The position numbers and the translations under genes are program-made. Below are positions 1 through 10,633 of a stretch of DNA of 64,000 bases, piece after piece. The number at the start of each line of letters is the position of its first letter. Position 1 is the stretch's first letter. This DNA is from Neocallimastix lanati (nom. inval.) (Eukaryota; Neocallimastigomycota; Neocallimastigomycetes; Neocallimastigales; Neocallimastigaceae). The notes under the pieces were generated by a model that searched no databases, was not told where the DNA came from, and was given only the letters and a program-made list of their open reading frames with translations. The stretch spans positions 662,001 to 726,000 of the forward strand of contig JACVTC010000042.1 in assembly GCA_016946835.1 (NCBI GenBank), given 5' to 3'.

Positions 1-1
1 T

Positions 2-232
2 GAAGAATCCAAATCTTACTATGATTACCATATGAGAATTAAAGGAATTTGGAGAAAAAAGAGCAGAATATCAGAAAGGGTCGATGACATTAATATTTTA
101 GTTGAATATTATAAAAATATGGAAGCCGAATTAAAAAATATTGGATGTAGTAAAAATGATATCATCGAAAATTGGTTTAATTGTTTAATTAGATTGAATA
201 ATGAAATCATTAATTTTAATAAAACAAAATAA
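2..232 (+). CDS. MULE transposase, C-terminal fragment (5' end outside window)
   Basis: The window opens inside an open frame that ends at a TAA at 230-232 and encodes the last 76 residues of a MULE-family transposase. The same residues end the transposase of copy B (5198-6658, minus strand), with one visible difference near the C terminus (IINFNK here, INNFNK there). The segment is rich in Lys, Glu and Asn and lies downstream of the catalytic Glu, so no active-site residue can be seen. A start at the ATG at 32 is only an internal Met; the real start is outside. Whether copy A has an intact transposase cannot be judged from this window. Confidence 0.8.
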   Translation, partial: EESKSYYDYHMRIKGIWRKKSRISERVDDINILVEYYKNMEAELKNIGCSKNDIIENWFNCLIRLNNEIINFNKTK

Positions 233-1084
233 AAATAATTATTAAAATCCTTTCAAAATCATAATTACAATTAATTGAAAATTAAATTTTTTTATTTAAT
301 AAGAAATTCAATATTTAAATTTATTTAATATTTATTGATAGGGTTAGCTTAAAAATATTAAAAAAAAATTTTTTTTATAAATTTATTTTAAATATTTTTT
401 ACTTAATTAAATATTATTAAATAAAATTAAAAGATGTCTTTATTATTATATATTAGTATTATAAAATATTAAAAATATGAATGTATTGCATTTCTCATTA
501 TTTTTATTTTATATTGTAGTAAATTAATAAATAAATAAATAATTTTTATAAAATAAACCAATTATTAAATTAATATATTTTTTAAAAATATATTTAATGT
601 ATATTTCATATTTTTAATAAATATTCAAATATACATTTTAAATATATATAATGATATTTAAGTATTATAATACTTATAAAAGAAAATAATTAATATTTTA
701 AATTATTTCTATCAGGCTTTCTAAAAAAACTTTACTATTTGTAAAAATAGTAATGCTCTTTTTGTTAGTTTATTAGATTTGTATAATATAAATATCTAAA
801 ATAATTTATTTATTATTTAATAGAAATTTATGTTTAAAAATGTTATTGTTATTATTACTATTACTAAAAAAAAGTTTTAATTTAATATTTATAATTAAAT
901 TTTCAAATAATCTTTCCTTATCAAGTTAAATATAATGCTCCTGAGTAAAAAAGATTTTCGTATTATATAAAATTTATTTAAAATATTAGATAAAAAAATA
1001 TTAAAAAGGAAATAAGAATTTTAAAAAGAATATTTAAAAATAAAATGAAAAAAATATAGAATGTAATAATATAGAAGTATAAGT

Positions 1085-1860
1085 ATATAAAATAAAATAA
1101 AATAAAATAAATAGTTGAAATATAAATATAAAGTACAAATTGAATAAAATAAAATAAATAGTTGAAATATAAATATGAAGTACAGAATGAATAAAATAAA
1201 ATAAATAGTTGAAATATAAATATGAAGTACAGATTGAATAAAATAAAATAAAATATATAGTTGAAATAAAAATATGAAGTACAGATTGAATAAAATAAAA
1301 TAAATAGTTGAAATATAAATATAAAGTACAGATTGAATAAAATAAAATAAATAGTTGAAATATAAATATAAAGTACAGATTGAATAAAATAAAATAAATA
1401 GTTGAAATATAAATATGAAGTACAGAATGAATAAAATAAAATAAATAGTTGAAATATAAATATAAAGTAGAGGATGAATAAAATAAAATTAATAGTTGAA
1501 ATATAAATATAAAGTACAGATTGAATAAAATAAAATAAAATAAATAGTTGAAATAAAAATATGAAGTACAGATTGAATAAAATAAAATAAATAGTTGAAA
1601 TATAAATATAAAGTACAGGATGAATAAAATAAAATTAATAGTTGAAATATAAATATGAAGTACAGATTGAATAAAATAAAATAAATAGTTGAAATATAAA
1701 TATGAAATACAGAATGAATAAAATAAAATAAATAGTTGAAATATAAATATGAAGTACAGATTGAATAAAATAAAATAAAATAAAATAAAATAAAATAAAA
1801 TAAAATAAAATAAAATAAAATGAATAAATATTGAAATATAAATATGAAGTACAGATTGAA
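1085..1860. repeat. 47-bp minisatellite inside MULE copy A
   Basis: About fifteen imperfect head-to-tail units of roughly 47 bp. Each joins AAAAT pentamers to a constant part read as AGTTGAAATATAAATATGAA followed by GTACAGATTG. Units differ by single bases (GAAGTACAG or AAAGTACAG, GATTG or GAATG) and by the number of pentamers. The mirror arm holds only about three such units (4320-4500), so this array expanded or contracted after the arms separated. Confidence 0.85.
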
Positions 1861-2840
1861 TAAAATAAAATAAAATAAAATAAAATAAAATAAAATAAAA
1901 TAAAATAAAATAAAATAAAATAAAATAAAATAAAATAAAATAAAATAAAATAAAATAAAATAAAATAAAATAAAAGAAATAAAATAAAATAAAATAAAAT
2001 AAAATAAAATAAAATAAAATAAAAGAAATAAAATAAAATAAATAGTGAAGTAATATTAAAGAATAAAGTATTAATAAAAATAAAATAAAATAAAATAAAT
2101 AGTGAAGTAATATTAAAGAATAAAGTATTAATAAAAATAAAATAAAATAAAATAAAATAAAAGAAATAAAATAAAATAAAAGAAATAAAATAAAATAAAT
2201 AGTGAAGTAATATAAAGGAATAAAGTATTAATAAAAATAAAATAAAATAAAATAAAATAAAATAAAATAAAATAAAATAAAATAAAATAAAATAAAATAA
2301 AATAAAATAAAATAAAATAAAATAAAATAAAATAAAATAAAATAAAATAAAATAAAATAAAATAAAATAAAATAAAATAATGAAGTAATATAAAGGAATA
2401 AAGTATTAATAAAAATAAAATAAAATAAAATAAAATAAAATAAAATAATGAAGTAATATAAAGGAATAAAGTATTAATAAAAATAAAATAAAATAAAATA
2501 AAATAAAATAAAATAAAATAAAATAAAATAAAATAAAATAAAATAAAATAAAATAAAATAAAATAAAATAAAATAAAATAAAATAAAATAAAATAAAATA
2601 AAATAAAATAAAATAAAATAAAATAAAATAAAATAAAATAAAATAAAATAAAATAAAATAAAATAAAATAAAATAAAATAAAATAGTGAAGTAATATAAA
2701 GGAATAAAGTATTAATAAAAATAAAATAAAATAAAATAAAATAAAATAAAATAAAAAAATTATTTGAATTATAATAAAAATACAAGTATTAATAAAAATA
2801 AAATAAAATAAAACAAAATAAATATTTGAATTATAATAAA
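1861..2840. repeat. AAAAT pentanucleotide microsatellite, very long
   Basis: Nearly 1 kb of AAAAT (TTTTA) pentamers, broken by a recurring spacer containing GTGAAGTAATATAAAGGAAT and AAAGTATTAATAAAAAT. The longest uninterrupted run, about 2481-2683, is some 40 units; another of about 29 units lies at 2237-2383. A long Phe/Leu/Tyr-only open frame on the minus strand follows simply from the period-5 repeat and is not a gene. Confidence 0.95.
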
Positions 2841-3442
2841 AATACAAGTACTAATAAAATAAAATAAATATGTGAATTATAATAAATTGCAAGTATCAAT
2901 CGAAATAAAATAAAATAAATATGCAGTGAAATAATAATATATAATATGATAAAATAAAATAAATAAGATATTGATATGAAATTAATATAAAAACTGAATT
3001 TAGCAACAAATAAATTATATAATAAATAAATGATATAGCATATTCATATATATTAACATGAATTTTATTATAATTTTTACAGTATTTTAAATTAATGTAA
3101 ATTATTATATTTCCATATAATAAACAAACTTTATAATTAGAAAATAGTATAAAAAGAAATATTATTAAATATTATTATTAAATAATTAAATGAATAAATT
3201 AATAAATAAATAAAAATTTTCAGAATATGGCGAATGTAAATCATTATTTTTTTTGAAATATATCACATTTTAAATATTTTTAATAATTATTTTTTCAAAG
3301 AAATTATATGTGCCATTTTATTTTAATATTTAAATATTATATTCATAAATAAAAATTTATAAAAAAAATAATATAAGCCACATTCCGAAATGAAAATTTA
3401 TGTAAAAATATTTAAAGCCACATTCCGAAACGCACCACCCTC

Positions 3443-3486
3443 AAATTAATTTAATATGACAATCACGTGTTTACATTATTTAATAT
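3443..3486. other. 44-bp spacer between the two MULE termini (inverted target DNA)
   Basis: This short unique spacer separates the terminal inverted repeats of MULE copies A and B. It is the reverse complement of 31793-31833, part of the unoccupied LTR at 31.6-32.3 kb, including the E-box-like CACGTG. The 9-mer AATTAATTT lies beside copy A here (3444-3452) and recurs immediately after the far end of copy B (7602-7610), which identifies it as the 9-bp target-site duplication of one MULE insertion. Confidence 0.8.
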
Positions 3487-4125
3487 GGGGGTGGTGCGTT
3501 TCGGAATGTGGCTTTAAATATTTTTACATAAATTTTCATTTCGGAATGTGACTTATATATTATTTTTTATAAATTTTTATTTATGAATATAATATTTAAA
3601 ACATTAAAATAAAATGGCACATATAATTTCTTTGAAAAAATAATTATTAAAAATATTTAAAATGTGATATATTTCAAAAAAAATGATGATTTACATTCGC
3701 CATATTCTGAAAATTTTTATTTATTTATTAATTTATTCATTTATTTATTTAATAATAATATTTAATAATATTTTTTTTTTTTTTATACTATTTTTTAATT
3801 ATAAAGTTTGTTTATTATATGGAAATATAATAATTTACATTAATTTAAAATACTGTAAAAATTATAATAAAATTCATGTTAATATATATGAATATTCTAT
3901 ATCATTTACTTTATTATATAATTTATTTGTTGCTAAATTCAGTTTTTATATTAATTTCATATTAATATCTTATTTATTTTATTTTATCATATTATATATT
4001 ATTATTTCACTGAATATTTATTTATTTTATATTATTTTATTTTGTTTCGATTGATACTTGCAATTTATTATAATTCACATATTTATTTTATTTTATTAGT
4101 ACTTGTATTTTTATTATAATTCAAA

Positions 4126-4525
4126 TAATTTTTTTATTTTATTATATTTCATATTGATTTTATTTTATTTTATTTTATTTTATTTTATTTTATTTTATTT
4201 TATTTTATTTTATTTTATTTTATTTTATTTTATTTTATTTTATTTTATTTTATTTTATTCAATCTCTACTTTATTTTTAATAATCTACTTTTAATATTCT
4301 ACTATTTATTTTATTTTATTTTATTTTATTTTATTTTATTCAATCTGTACTTTATTTTTAATATTCTACTTTTAATATTCTACTATTTATTTTATTTTAT
4401 TTATTTTATTTTATTCATTCTGTACTTCATATTTATATTTCAACTATTTATTTTATTTTATTCATTCTGTACTTCATATTTATATTTCAACTATATATTT
4501 TATTTTATTTTATTTTATATACTTG
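4126..4525. repeat. TTTTA microsatellite and short minisatellite, MULE copy B
   Basis: Counterpart of the 1.1-2.8 kb arrays in the mirror arm, but short: about 20 TTTTA units at 4158-4258, then two or three of the longer units ending near 4500. Open frames here made of Phe, Leu and Tyr are repeat artefacts. Confidence 0.9.
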
Positions 4526-5197
4526 TACTTCTATATTATTACATCCTATATTTTTTTCATTTTATTTTTAAATATTCTTTTTAAAATTCTTATTTCCTTT
4601 TTAATTTTTTTTTATCTAATATTTTAAATAAATTTTATATAATACAAAAATCTTTTTTACTCAGGAGCATTATATTTAACTTGATGTGGAAAGATTATTT
4701 GAAAATTTAATTATAAATATCAAATTAAAACTTTTTTTTATTTTCTTTTATAAGTATTATAATACATAAATATCATTATATATATTTAAAATGTATATTT
4801 GAATATTTATTAAAAATATAAAATATACATTAAATATATTTTTAAAAAATATATTAATTTAATAATTGGTTTATTTTATAAAAATTTTTTATTTATTTAT
4901 TAATTTACTACAATATAAAATAAAAATAATGCGAAATGCAATATATTCATATTTTTAATATTTTATAATACTAATATATAATAAAAAAGACATCTTTTAA
5001 TATATTTTTATTTAATAATATTTAATAAAGTAAAAAATATTTAAAATAAATTTATAAAAAAATTTTTTTTAATATTTTTAAGCTAACCCTATCAATAAAT
5101 ATTAAATAAATTTCAATATTGAATTTCTTATTAAATAAAAAAATTTAATTTTCAATTAATTGTAATTATGATTTTGAAAGGATTTTAATAATTATTT

Positions 5198-6658
5198 TTA
5201 TTTTGTTTTATTAAAATTATTGATTTCATTATTCAATCTAATTAAACAATTAAACCAATTTTCGATGATATCATTTTTACTACATCCAATATTTTTTAAT
5301 TCGGCTTCCATATTTTTATAATATTCAACTAAAATATTAATGTCATCGACCCTTTCTGATATTCTGCTCTTTTTTCTCCAAATTCCTTTAATTCTCATAT
5401 GGTAATCATAGTAAGATTTGGATTCTTCAAATTGTATTGTATATATTAATTTATAAAATGAAGGCTTTTTTACAAATAAATTTTTTAAATAACTGTTATA
5501 AGATTCTGAAGCATTATTTGTTATGTGGTCTATATTATTGTAATAATTCCAATATTTTATATTATAGATATTTAGAAATATTTTCTCAAAATAATCTAAA
5601 AAATTCAAAAATTGGGAACAGGTAGATTCATATCTCATGCATGTATTTTTAATTTTATTAAAAATATCAGGTATGTATTCAATATTAATAAAACATAAAT
5701 TAGAAATCGCTTTATAATAAGTATTTAAAATATTATGATCTTTCACTTCCTTGTAACATAATTTATTTTTTTTTTGTCATTAATAATCTTTTATAATGCC
5801 AAAAACAATATTTAATATTTATATTGGGAAAAATATTTTCCACTGCATTAGATATTCCTTTTTCAAAATCACAATGAAAAATTTTTTCTGAGAAATTAAT
5901 ATTTGAATTATATTTAATTATATTTTTTTTATTTCATTAAATAATATTTCATAAGTTGTTTGTTCTTTGTTTTTTAATATTGACATGGAAGTAGTGTAAA
6001 AACAATTTAATTCTGTAACATAAGTTCTGGTAATGAATACTTGATAACTATTAGTTGGAGCTATTAAAAATGTACCATCAGCAAATATATGTTTATTCTC
6101 CATAAATAATTTTGCTTGGAATGGTGATTGAAAAATTATTATATTAGAATTTTTGAATATCATAAAGTATTCACCTCTTATTGTTTTATAATATTCAGAT
6201 TCATTTGGAGCTTCATCAAATGTTTTTATATTAGGAAATAATTGTTTATTTTTATATCTTGTTATTTGGGTTTTAATTGTTTTATATTCAGGGCATATAT
6301 ATCCTATTTCTTGAGAAATTTTATCAAATATACGTTTCGATTTTATATCAGAAGGAATCAAACTTTTTTTTATTTCATCTTTAATTTTATGTTTTATTAA
6401 TGATTTGGATGCATTAATTTCATTACCAGGATGATTATGTGAAGAATCATAATTTAAAACCTCTTTATTATCATTTAAAATAATAAAAGACTTACATTTA
6501 TTTAATGTTTTATATTCAGTACATCTATATATTTTTGTATTATCTTTTTTTAATTTTGAAAAATTATATTTAAATTTTCGATCTATAATTATTTGCTCTT
6601 TTCCTCGATTTGTTTCACTTATATCAATCTTTAGATTTCCCTCCATCAAAATTTTCAA
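5198..6658 (-). pseudogene. MULE transposase with FLYWCH-like zinc finger, frameshifted
   Basis: The ATG at 6658 opens 246 codons. Residues 30-80 look like a FLYWCH zinc finger (C46, C55, H74, H76), the usual DNA-binding module of MULE transposases. The MULE catalytic domain follows, with the first Asp in FADGTF (D194). After a shift near 5918-5930 the next frame gives HCDFEKG, with the second catalytic Asp, and then a C-x2-WHYK motif. After another shift near 5766-5775 the last frame (5746 to 5198) carries TNNASESYN with the expected catalytic Glu. Both shifts fall in runs of a single base (8 and 10 T on the plus strand), fitting one lost and one gained base. All three acidic residues are present, so this is either a recently dead gene or a live one with two homopolymer sequencing errors. 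Confidence 0.85.
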
Positions 6659-6679
6659 TATAAATATTAATAAATATGA

Positions 6680-7079
6680 AAATATTTATTTTTAATTTTT
6701 TATTTAATATGTATTTTCAATTTTTTTTAAAAATTACAGCTATAAATATAAATAAATACTAAAAAAATATTTGTCTTTTCTTTTTTTATTTTATTTTTTT
6801 ATTATAAAATAAAATATTTATTTAATTATTATTTATTTATATAATAAATAATTACAGTTATAAATAAATATGAAAATATTTTATTTTATTTTTATTTTAT
6901 TTTATTTTATTTTTTATTTTTTATTTTATTTTATTTTTTATTTTTTATTTTATTTTTTTATTTTTTATTTTATATTTTATATTTTTTTTTTTTTATTTTT
7001 TTTATTTTTTTACTTTTTATTATCAAATATATATATATTAAATTATGAAATTATTATAAAATAAAATATTTATTTAATT

Positions 7080-7110
<31 letters not shown>

Positions 7111-7530
7111 TTTTAAAAATTACAGTTATAAATAAATATGAAAATATTTTATTTCAAGAAAATTAATAAAAAAATATTTTATTTTATTTCAAGAAAATTA
7201 CTAAAAAAATATTTATCTTTTCTTTTTTTTTATTTTATTTCTTTATTATAAAATAAAATATTTATTTAATTATTGTTTATTTATTTATTTATATAATAAA
7301 AAATTACAGTTATAAATATAAACAAATATGAAAATATTTTATTTCATTTTTTTTGTATTTTATTTTTTTAATCTTTTTTATTTTTTTTTTTTTTTTTTTT
7401 TAATTTTTTTTTTTTTTTTTTTTATTTTTTTATTTTTTATTATCAAATATATATTAAATTATGAAATTATTATATAATAAAATATTTATTTAATTATTAT
7501 TTAATTATTTATTTATATAAAAAAATTTAT
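6680..7530. repeat. Four imperfect subterminal repeats of MULE copy B
   Basis: This gene-free stretch upstream of the transposase start holds four diverged repeats, each with AATTACAGTTATAAATA, then AATATGAAAATATTTTATTT, then a T-rich tract. They begin near 6735, 6850, 7120 and 7300. Subterminal repeats are often transposase-binding sites in MULEs; that role is inferred. Confidence 0.6.
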
Positions 7531-7601
7531 ATATAATACGTCATCTCAAAAAACATGTGGCTTATATTTATTCACGTGCGGTTCCGAAACGCGCTCTCCC
7601 C

Positions 7602-8065
7602 AATTAATTTCTATATTAATTTATTATCAAAATCTTTACATATTATATTTTAATTATAAAATATAATATTTAGCTATATTAGATTCTTATATTTTATTTA
7701 TATTAATTATTTATATTATTATCTTATTTTATATTATCAATAACAAACTTATATTAATACTATTACATATTCATATTAATAATTAATATTTTAATAATTA
7801 TTTTATATAAATACATGTTTAAATCTTTTGATTAATCTTTTGTAGGATTATTGTAATTTAAATTATAGTAATAATTATATAAAATAATAATGTAATAAAA
7901 TATTATTAAAATTAAATAAAATTTATATTTTAAATAAAATCTTAATTATAAAATTTACTAATAACAATATGTTTTAAATAAGAGTAAATTCAAATTATTA
8001 GTTAATTACTATAATTTAGCATCTTGACCTAATCGTTAAGACCAAATTGTCTAAAAACTTTAACA
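7602..8065 (+). repeat. LTR family G, copy 1 (3' part, split by the MULEs)
   Basis: This matches 31823-32273, the 3' part of the complete solo LTR at 31.6 kb, including TATATAAATACATG, the hairpin TAATCC/GGATTA region, CATCTTGACCTAATCGTTAA and the terminal TTTAACA. An extra stretch of about 25 bp lies near 7613. The 5' part of this LTR is missing on the left side, apart from 44 bases in the spacer between the MULEs. Confidence 0.75.
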
Positions 8066-8890
8066 TTACTAAATTGTACTTTCCTATATTCTTGATAACC
8101 CAAACTTAATAATAAAATTTAATTTATTTTGATATAAATTAATTTTAACTTGTAAATAATGTAAATCAATTTTAATTAATTACTTTATTGTTATATTATT
8201 AAATATATTTATATTAAAATACAATTGTAAATATTAAAATTATACTTTTAAGATACTAAATTATTAAAATTATTAATTAAATATTATTATTAAAATTATT
8301 ATAAACTATTAATATTATGAAATTATTAAAATTATTAAATATTATTATAAAAATTTATTTATTATAACTATTAAATATTATTAATTAAATTTATTATTAA
8401 AAAATTATTATTAAAAATTATTAATTATTATAAAAATTTATTATTTAAATATTATCAAATTTATTAATTAAATATTATAAAAATTTTATTTTATTTTGAA
8501 AATAATTACAAGTATTATTTAAAATAATTAAAGATTATTAAATTTATTATATTAATCTTTAAAAACAATTTATTTAACTTAAAAATATCAAAGAAAATAG
8601 TAAAAACTATTTTCTATATATTTATTTTATAATTATTTTTAATTAAATTATATTTGAATATTATATTATTATATTTATAAAAATTAAAACAAAAATGAAT
8701 TATTGATATAAAATTAACTCAATAATTCTATAAAATTACTTAAATTATAAACAAATAATTATACTTTAAATTTATAAAAAAATACAAATATTATAAATAT
8801 TTCTTAAAAATAAAATGCATGTACTTCAAAAATAAATTTTAATATTAACAAATAATAAATAAATTTTAATAAAAAGAAATCTTTTTTTTA
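8066..8890. other. Gene-free AT-rich DNA
   Basis: About 800 bases of A and T with almost no G or C. Runs of ATTATTAAA-type words suggest decayed tandem repeats. No coding frame, RNA gene or clear element end is visible. Confidence 0.7.
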
Positions 8891-8940
8891 ATTTAAAATC
8901 AAAGCAGGGTAATACCCGTCCCCCCTGCTTGATTTTAAAT
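8891..8940. other. Long GC-tipped hairpin
   Basis: ATTTAAAATCAA-A-GCAGGG pairs with CCCTGCTTGATTTTAAAT, an 18-bp stem with a one-base bulge and a loop of about 13 bases, in otherwise G/C-poor DNA. It lies just inside LTR A1, where the leader of a retroelement would start. Confidence 0.7.
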
Positions 8941-8944
8941 CTAT

Positions 8945-8967
8945 ACGTGCTAACCCCGAGTCTACCA
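8945..8967 (-). other. Primer-binding-site-like sequence next to LTR A1
   Basis: On the minus strand LTR A1 ends in TTTTACA and is followed, after one T, by TGGTAGACTCGGGGTTAG. A TGG start one or two bases after an LTR is typical of a tRNA primer-binding site. The implied tRNA 3' end does not have the usual C61 of the T-arm, so the primer cannot be named and the call is tentative. Confidence 0.35.
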
Positions 8968-8968
8968 A

Positions 8969-9527
8969 TGTAAAAGGTAAGTTTATTATTAACTAAAGTA
9001 ACGAATAATAACTAAATTTAAAGACTAAGATAACTTAACACCTCTCTATACGAGTTGTTAATAATAAACACTAGAATTAATTTTATTTATAATTATTTAT
9101 TACTATTACACTAGAATATAGAGCAGCACTTTATAACTCTATCCGTTATTAGTTACAGGGCTTACACAGGGTAATTTATTTATTTAATAATTATATTTTT
9201 ATTTATTAATATTAATATTTATTTTTAACAATTTACGTTAATAGTAACGCTAGTGCGTTACTGTTACAAATTCAATTATTATTTATACATGTCAATAATA
9301 TTATGATTGGTAAATAATTTAATTTAACTTAGTTTATTAATCACTAAATAAAATATATTTAACTAAGTATTTAACTATATAATTAATTATAAAAATAATA
9401 AAATTTAATGTACAAAATTAATAAAAGATTTGATTTGATTAGCCGAAATTGCTAACTGTTTAGAGATACGTTACGTAACCAAAGAACTATCATTGGATAG
9501 GCTTGAAGTTACCATGTATCTGTTACA
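8969..9527 (-). repeat. LTR family A, copy A1
   Basis: A 559-bp LTR with TG...CA ends, the same family as the LTRs of the young gypsy element at 23.1-30.6 kb. On the minus strand it starts TGTAACAGATACATGG and ends ACCTTTTACA. It contains a TATA-like TTATAAAG and the palindrome GTAACGC/GCGTTAC at about 9246-9263. No matching internal region follows apart from the hairpin and primer-site-like sequence at 8.89-8.97 kb. Confidence 0.85.
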
Positions 9528-9538
9528 TACGAGACATG

Positions 9539-10633
9539 TGTAAGAAATTCTAATAAAAAAAAAGATATTTTATAAGAGTTTTCTTTTATTATTTTTTTTT
9601 TTTATTAATTCTATATAAAGTTTGAGTTTATTATTAAATAATATAATAAAGAAAAAATACTTATATCGGGGTAAACTAAAGTAGAGAAAGTAGAGATATA
9701 GTATATGAATATATATATATATATATTTTTAAAAAAACACAAAATTTTTTAAGAAAAAGTATTTTTTAGAAAATTTAAATTTTAAGTTATTATTATTTTA
9801 ATATTTCTTTATTAATATTTTATTTAATAATAATAACTCTTGATTTCTGAAAAAGCAGAAATCAATTGTTATTTTATACTTTTTTTGTTTATTAATTAAT
9901 CTTAATTTATAATATTTATTTATTTTTGTCATATGTTTATTTAATTAATAATTATTTAATATAAAATATTAATTATTTCTTGGCTAAGCTATTGATTGCT
10001 AGTCAGCTGTTGTATCTTCAGGAAAAGACTAGCAGAAAAACCTGAAGATTTCTTAATTGTAATTATATTAGAACGAATTATATTACAAGGAAATTTATTA
10101 TTTAATTTATCTAATATTATTGTAAAAATAATTTTAAAACATTAAATATTAAATCTATTATTTAATTTATTTATTATTTAATATTATTGTGAAAATAATT
10201 TTAAAACATTAAATATTAAATCTATTATTTAATTTATTTATTATTTAATATTATTATGATAATTGTTTGAAATAATTTTAAAACTTTGACTATTAAAGTT
10301 TGCTACTAATTTATGGCTTAAATTTTAATTTATCATAATTTAATAATTTTGTATATGAGTCAGCGATATTAATAATTTACCTAAAATTAATTTAATAAAG
10401 TTTAGTAATAAAATAAATGATAAATATAATTTATATATGTGAAAATTATAATAAATTTTATTATTATAAATTTTATTATTATAAATTTTATTTTTTAATA
10501 TTTAATTTTATTATACTTATGTATTTAATTTTTTAATTAATAAGATTTATATTCATATTAATTTCTTTTATTTTAATTAATAAATTTTATATTTAGACTA
10601 AGAAATATAGAAAATATTTCTATATTTCTTACA
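9539..10633 (-). repeat. LTR family D, copy D5 (3' LTR of the 10.6-12.4 kb gypsy fossil)
   Basis: On the minus strand it starts TGTAAGAAATATAG at 10633 and ends in TTTCTTACA at 9539 (1,095 bp). It begins with a perfect 15-bp hairpin (10599-10631, three-base loop) and has a 9-bp stem ATCTTCAGG/CCTGAAGAT (10014-10049) and a promoter-side hairpin around TTGATTTCTG/CAGAAATCAA near 9840-9870. It contains about 2.5 tandem copies of a 67-bp unit at 10098-10290. The purine run AAAGGGAGCAA just upstream at 10634-10645 is a good polypurine tract, which ties this LTR to the pol fossil beside it. Confidence 0.8.

Larger units (their letters stand above)
1..3442 (+). mobile_element. MULE DNA transposon copy A, 3' part only
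   Basis: This is the right-hand part of a Mutator-like (MULE) transposon whose beginning lies left of the window. It holds the transposase 3' end, about 3.2 kb of AT-rich non-coding DNA and a terminal inverted repeat at about 3417-3442 with core ATTCCGAAACGCACCACC. From 2 onward it mirrors 3487-5430 on the other strand almost base for base; the transposase tail and the first 300 bases after it differ at only a few positions. It is longer than its mirror because of expanded tandem repeats at 1.1-2.8 kb and about 170 extra bases near 690-860. The high identity suggests recent duplication or gene conversion between the arms. Confidence 0.85.
3487..7601 (-). mobile_element. MULE DNA transposon copy B, complete with both TIRs
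   Basis: A 4.1-kb Mutator-like element on the minus strand. Its 21-bp ends are GGGGGTGGTGCGTTTCGGAA at 3487 and, in reverse complement, GGGGAGAGCGCGTTTCGGAA at 7601; 16 of 21 positions match. A second copy of GCCACATTCCGAAA lies about 40 bp inside the 3' end. A broken transposase gene occupies 5198-6658. The 3' non-coding part carries a TTTTA microsatellite and the 5' part carries four imperfect repeats containing TTACAGTTATAAATA. The right flank AATTAATTT matches the 9-mer next to copy A, a normal MULE duplication length. The transposase is frameshifted, so any mobility would need enzyme from another copy. Confidence 0.85.

Noticed and set aside
1085-1860. Regularly spaced repeats reminiscent of a CRISPR array
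   Set aside because: Units are adjacent, A/T-only minisatellite copies without unique spacers, in a eukaryotic transposon.
2128-2847. A 239-codon minus-strand frame and several others made of Phe, Leu, Ile and Tyr
   Set aside because: They are translations of the TTTTA pentamer, which is open in several frames by its period; no codon or protein signal beyond the repeat.
3683-4054. A 123-codon plus-strand frame in MULE copy B
   Set aside because: Its mirror in copy A is not open, composition is that of A/T non-coding DNA, and it has no known similarity.
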